This document shows positions 44,425 through 45,000 of a DNA stretch of 45,000 nt, in pieces. The stretch lies in the NCBI GenBank assembly GCA_012295275.1, contig CM022673.1, positions 9,283,288 through 9,328,287 on the forward strand. Direction: 5' to 3'. The notes beneath the pieces are model-generated. The model was not told the origin of the DNA. It was given only the letters and a program-made list of their open reading frames with translations, and searched no databases. Origin of the DNA: Chrysomallon squamiferum (taxonomy: Eukaryota > Mollusca > Gastropoda > Neomphalida > Peltospiridae). The position numbers and the translations under genes were made by a program. Position 1 is the stretch's first letter. Each line of letters starts with the position of its first letter.

Positions 44425-44837
44425 CAATTTTAGGAAAACCACACATGTACATGGAACAACACGAAATGAAATCATTGTGTTAATGGTTTTCAATATTCAC
44501 AGCTCTTTTGATCATGTAACCAGCTTCGCCTTAGGGATAACTCCCACATCTGTTTTAGTCATAAACATTCTTTTTTTTTTTTTTTCATAGCATTTACCTG
44601 AAATGTTTTTTTACAGACACAATTAAACGTATATTACGAATGAATTAAAAGCTATTTATTAATGATAACCTTGTCACAAAAAAATATATGTAAAAGCTGT
44701 TGAGCTTCAAACAAAAATATCATACGACTGAGCTGGTAACTAGTGAAGAAATAAAGGTTATGATGCCTTATGACTGTTCCTCGCATAACAGACATATAAT
44801 TCGTAATGTGATACCGTTAATATGCAGACATGCAGTT

Positions 44838-45000
44838 ATATATGTGTGTGTGTGTGTGTGTGTTCATACATGTGTAAGATATGAACATATATATGCACAG
44901 ATGCACAGAATCACACACACATATATATATATATGTTTCTATTTGTGTGTGTGTATGTGTGTGTTTGTATATATGTATATTACAATGTGAGTGTGTTTGT
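44838..45000. repeat. GT/TA compound repeat at window end
   Basis: (GT)n at 44841-44863, CACA/TATA near 44910-44935, and GT-rich sequence to the window end. Confidence 0.9.

Noticed and set aside
15300-45000. Retrotransposon or transposase coding remnants
   Set aside because: I looked for reverse transcriptase, integrase and transposase motifs in the available frames and saw none.

Overview
The window looks like a piece of a coleoid cephalopod (squid or octopus) genome. It is AT-rich and crowded with tri- and tetranucleotide microsatellites. The only protein-coding gene I can support is the 3' half of Pax6, on the + strand at 7539-13641. Its six exons join in phase into 247 residues plus a stop: an acidic linker, a complete paired-class homeodomain with serine at position 50, a Ser/Thr/Pro-rich tail, and a C-terminus ending SQYWPRIQ, close to the ending of vertebrate PAX6 as I remember it. 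The cephalopod assignment rests on recognising the Pax6 sequence style and on the repeat landscape. No database search was possible.

Layout. 1-7538 should be the 3' part of the intron upstream of the first visible Pax6 exon. The paired-domain exons are not in the window and should lie further upstream. This stretch holds two small terminal-inverted-repeat (TIR) elements, several microsatellites, and a low-repeat block (5270-6440) with paired E-box and homeodomain-type sites. The Pax6 exons are 7539-7685, 8227-8309, 8667-8833, 12171-12277, 12856-12975 and 13523-13641. The introns are 541, 357, 3337, 578 and 547 bases. The last intron is almost entirely ATT/ATC triplet repeat running up to the splice acceptor. 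The 3' UTR probably extends to about 15.2-15.3 kb.

15.3-45 kb appears to be a gene desert. It holds non-autonomous DNA-transposon remnants (hAT-like or similar ends), two tRNA-derived SINE-like fragments, a 35-bp minisatellite of about 1 kb (25841-26842), a 38-bp minisatellite (18612-18795), many long simple repeats, and a few islands of ordinary-complexity, CpG-containing sequence (about 22.7-23.4, 24.4-24.8, 27.5-27.8, 29.5-29.9, 32.3-32.8, 33.5-33.8 and 37.5-37.9 kb). These islands are the best candidates for cis-regulatory DNA or non-coding transcripts. I found no reverse transcriptase, transposase, tRNA, rRNA or second protein gene.

Most interesting point: 88 bases upstream of the fifth visible exon there is a second, diverged copy of that exon's acceptor and first codons (12760-12832). 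If used, it replaces the Pax6 C-terminus with a short new tail and a stop. Together with a T30-AG decoy acceptor inside the homeobox and the triplet-repeat acceptor of the last exon, this suggests a Pax6 locus rich in splicing alternatives. Squid Pax6 has been reported to make splice variants, and I recall that only in outline.
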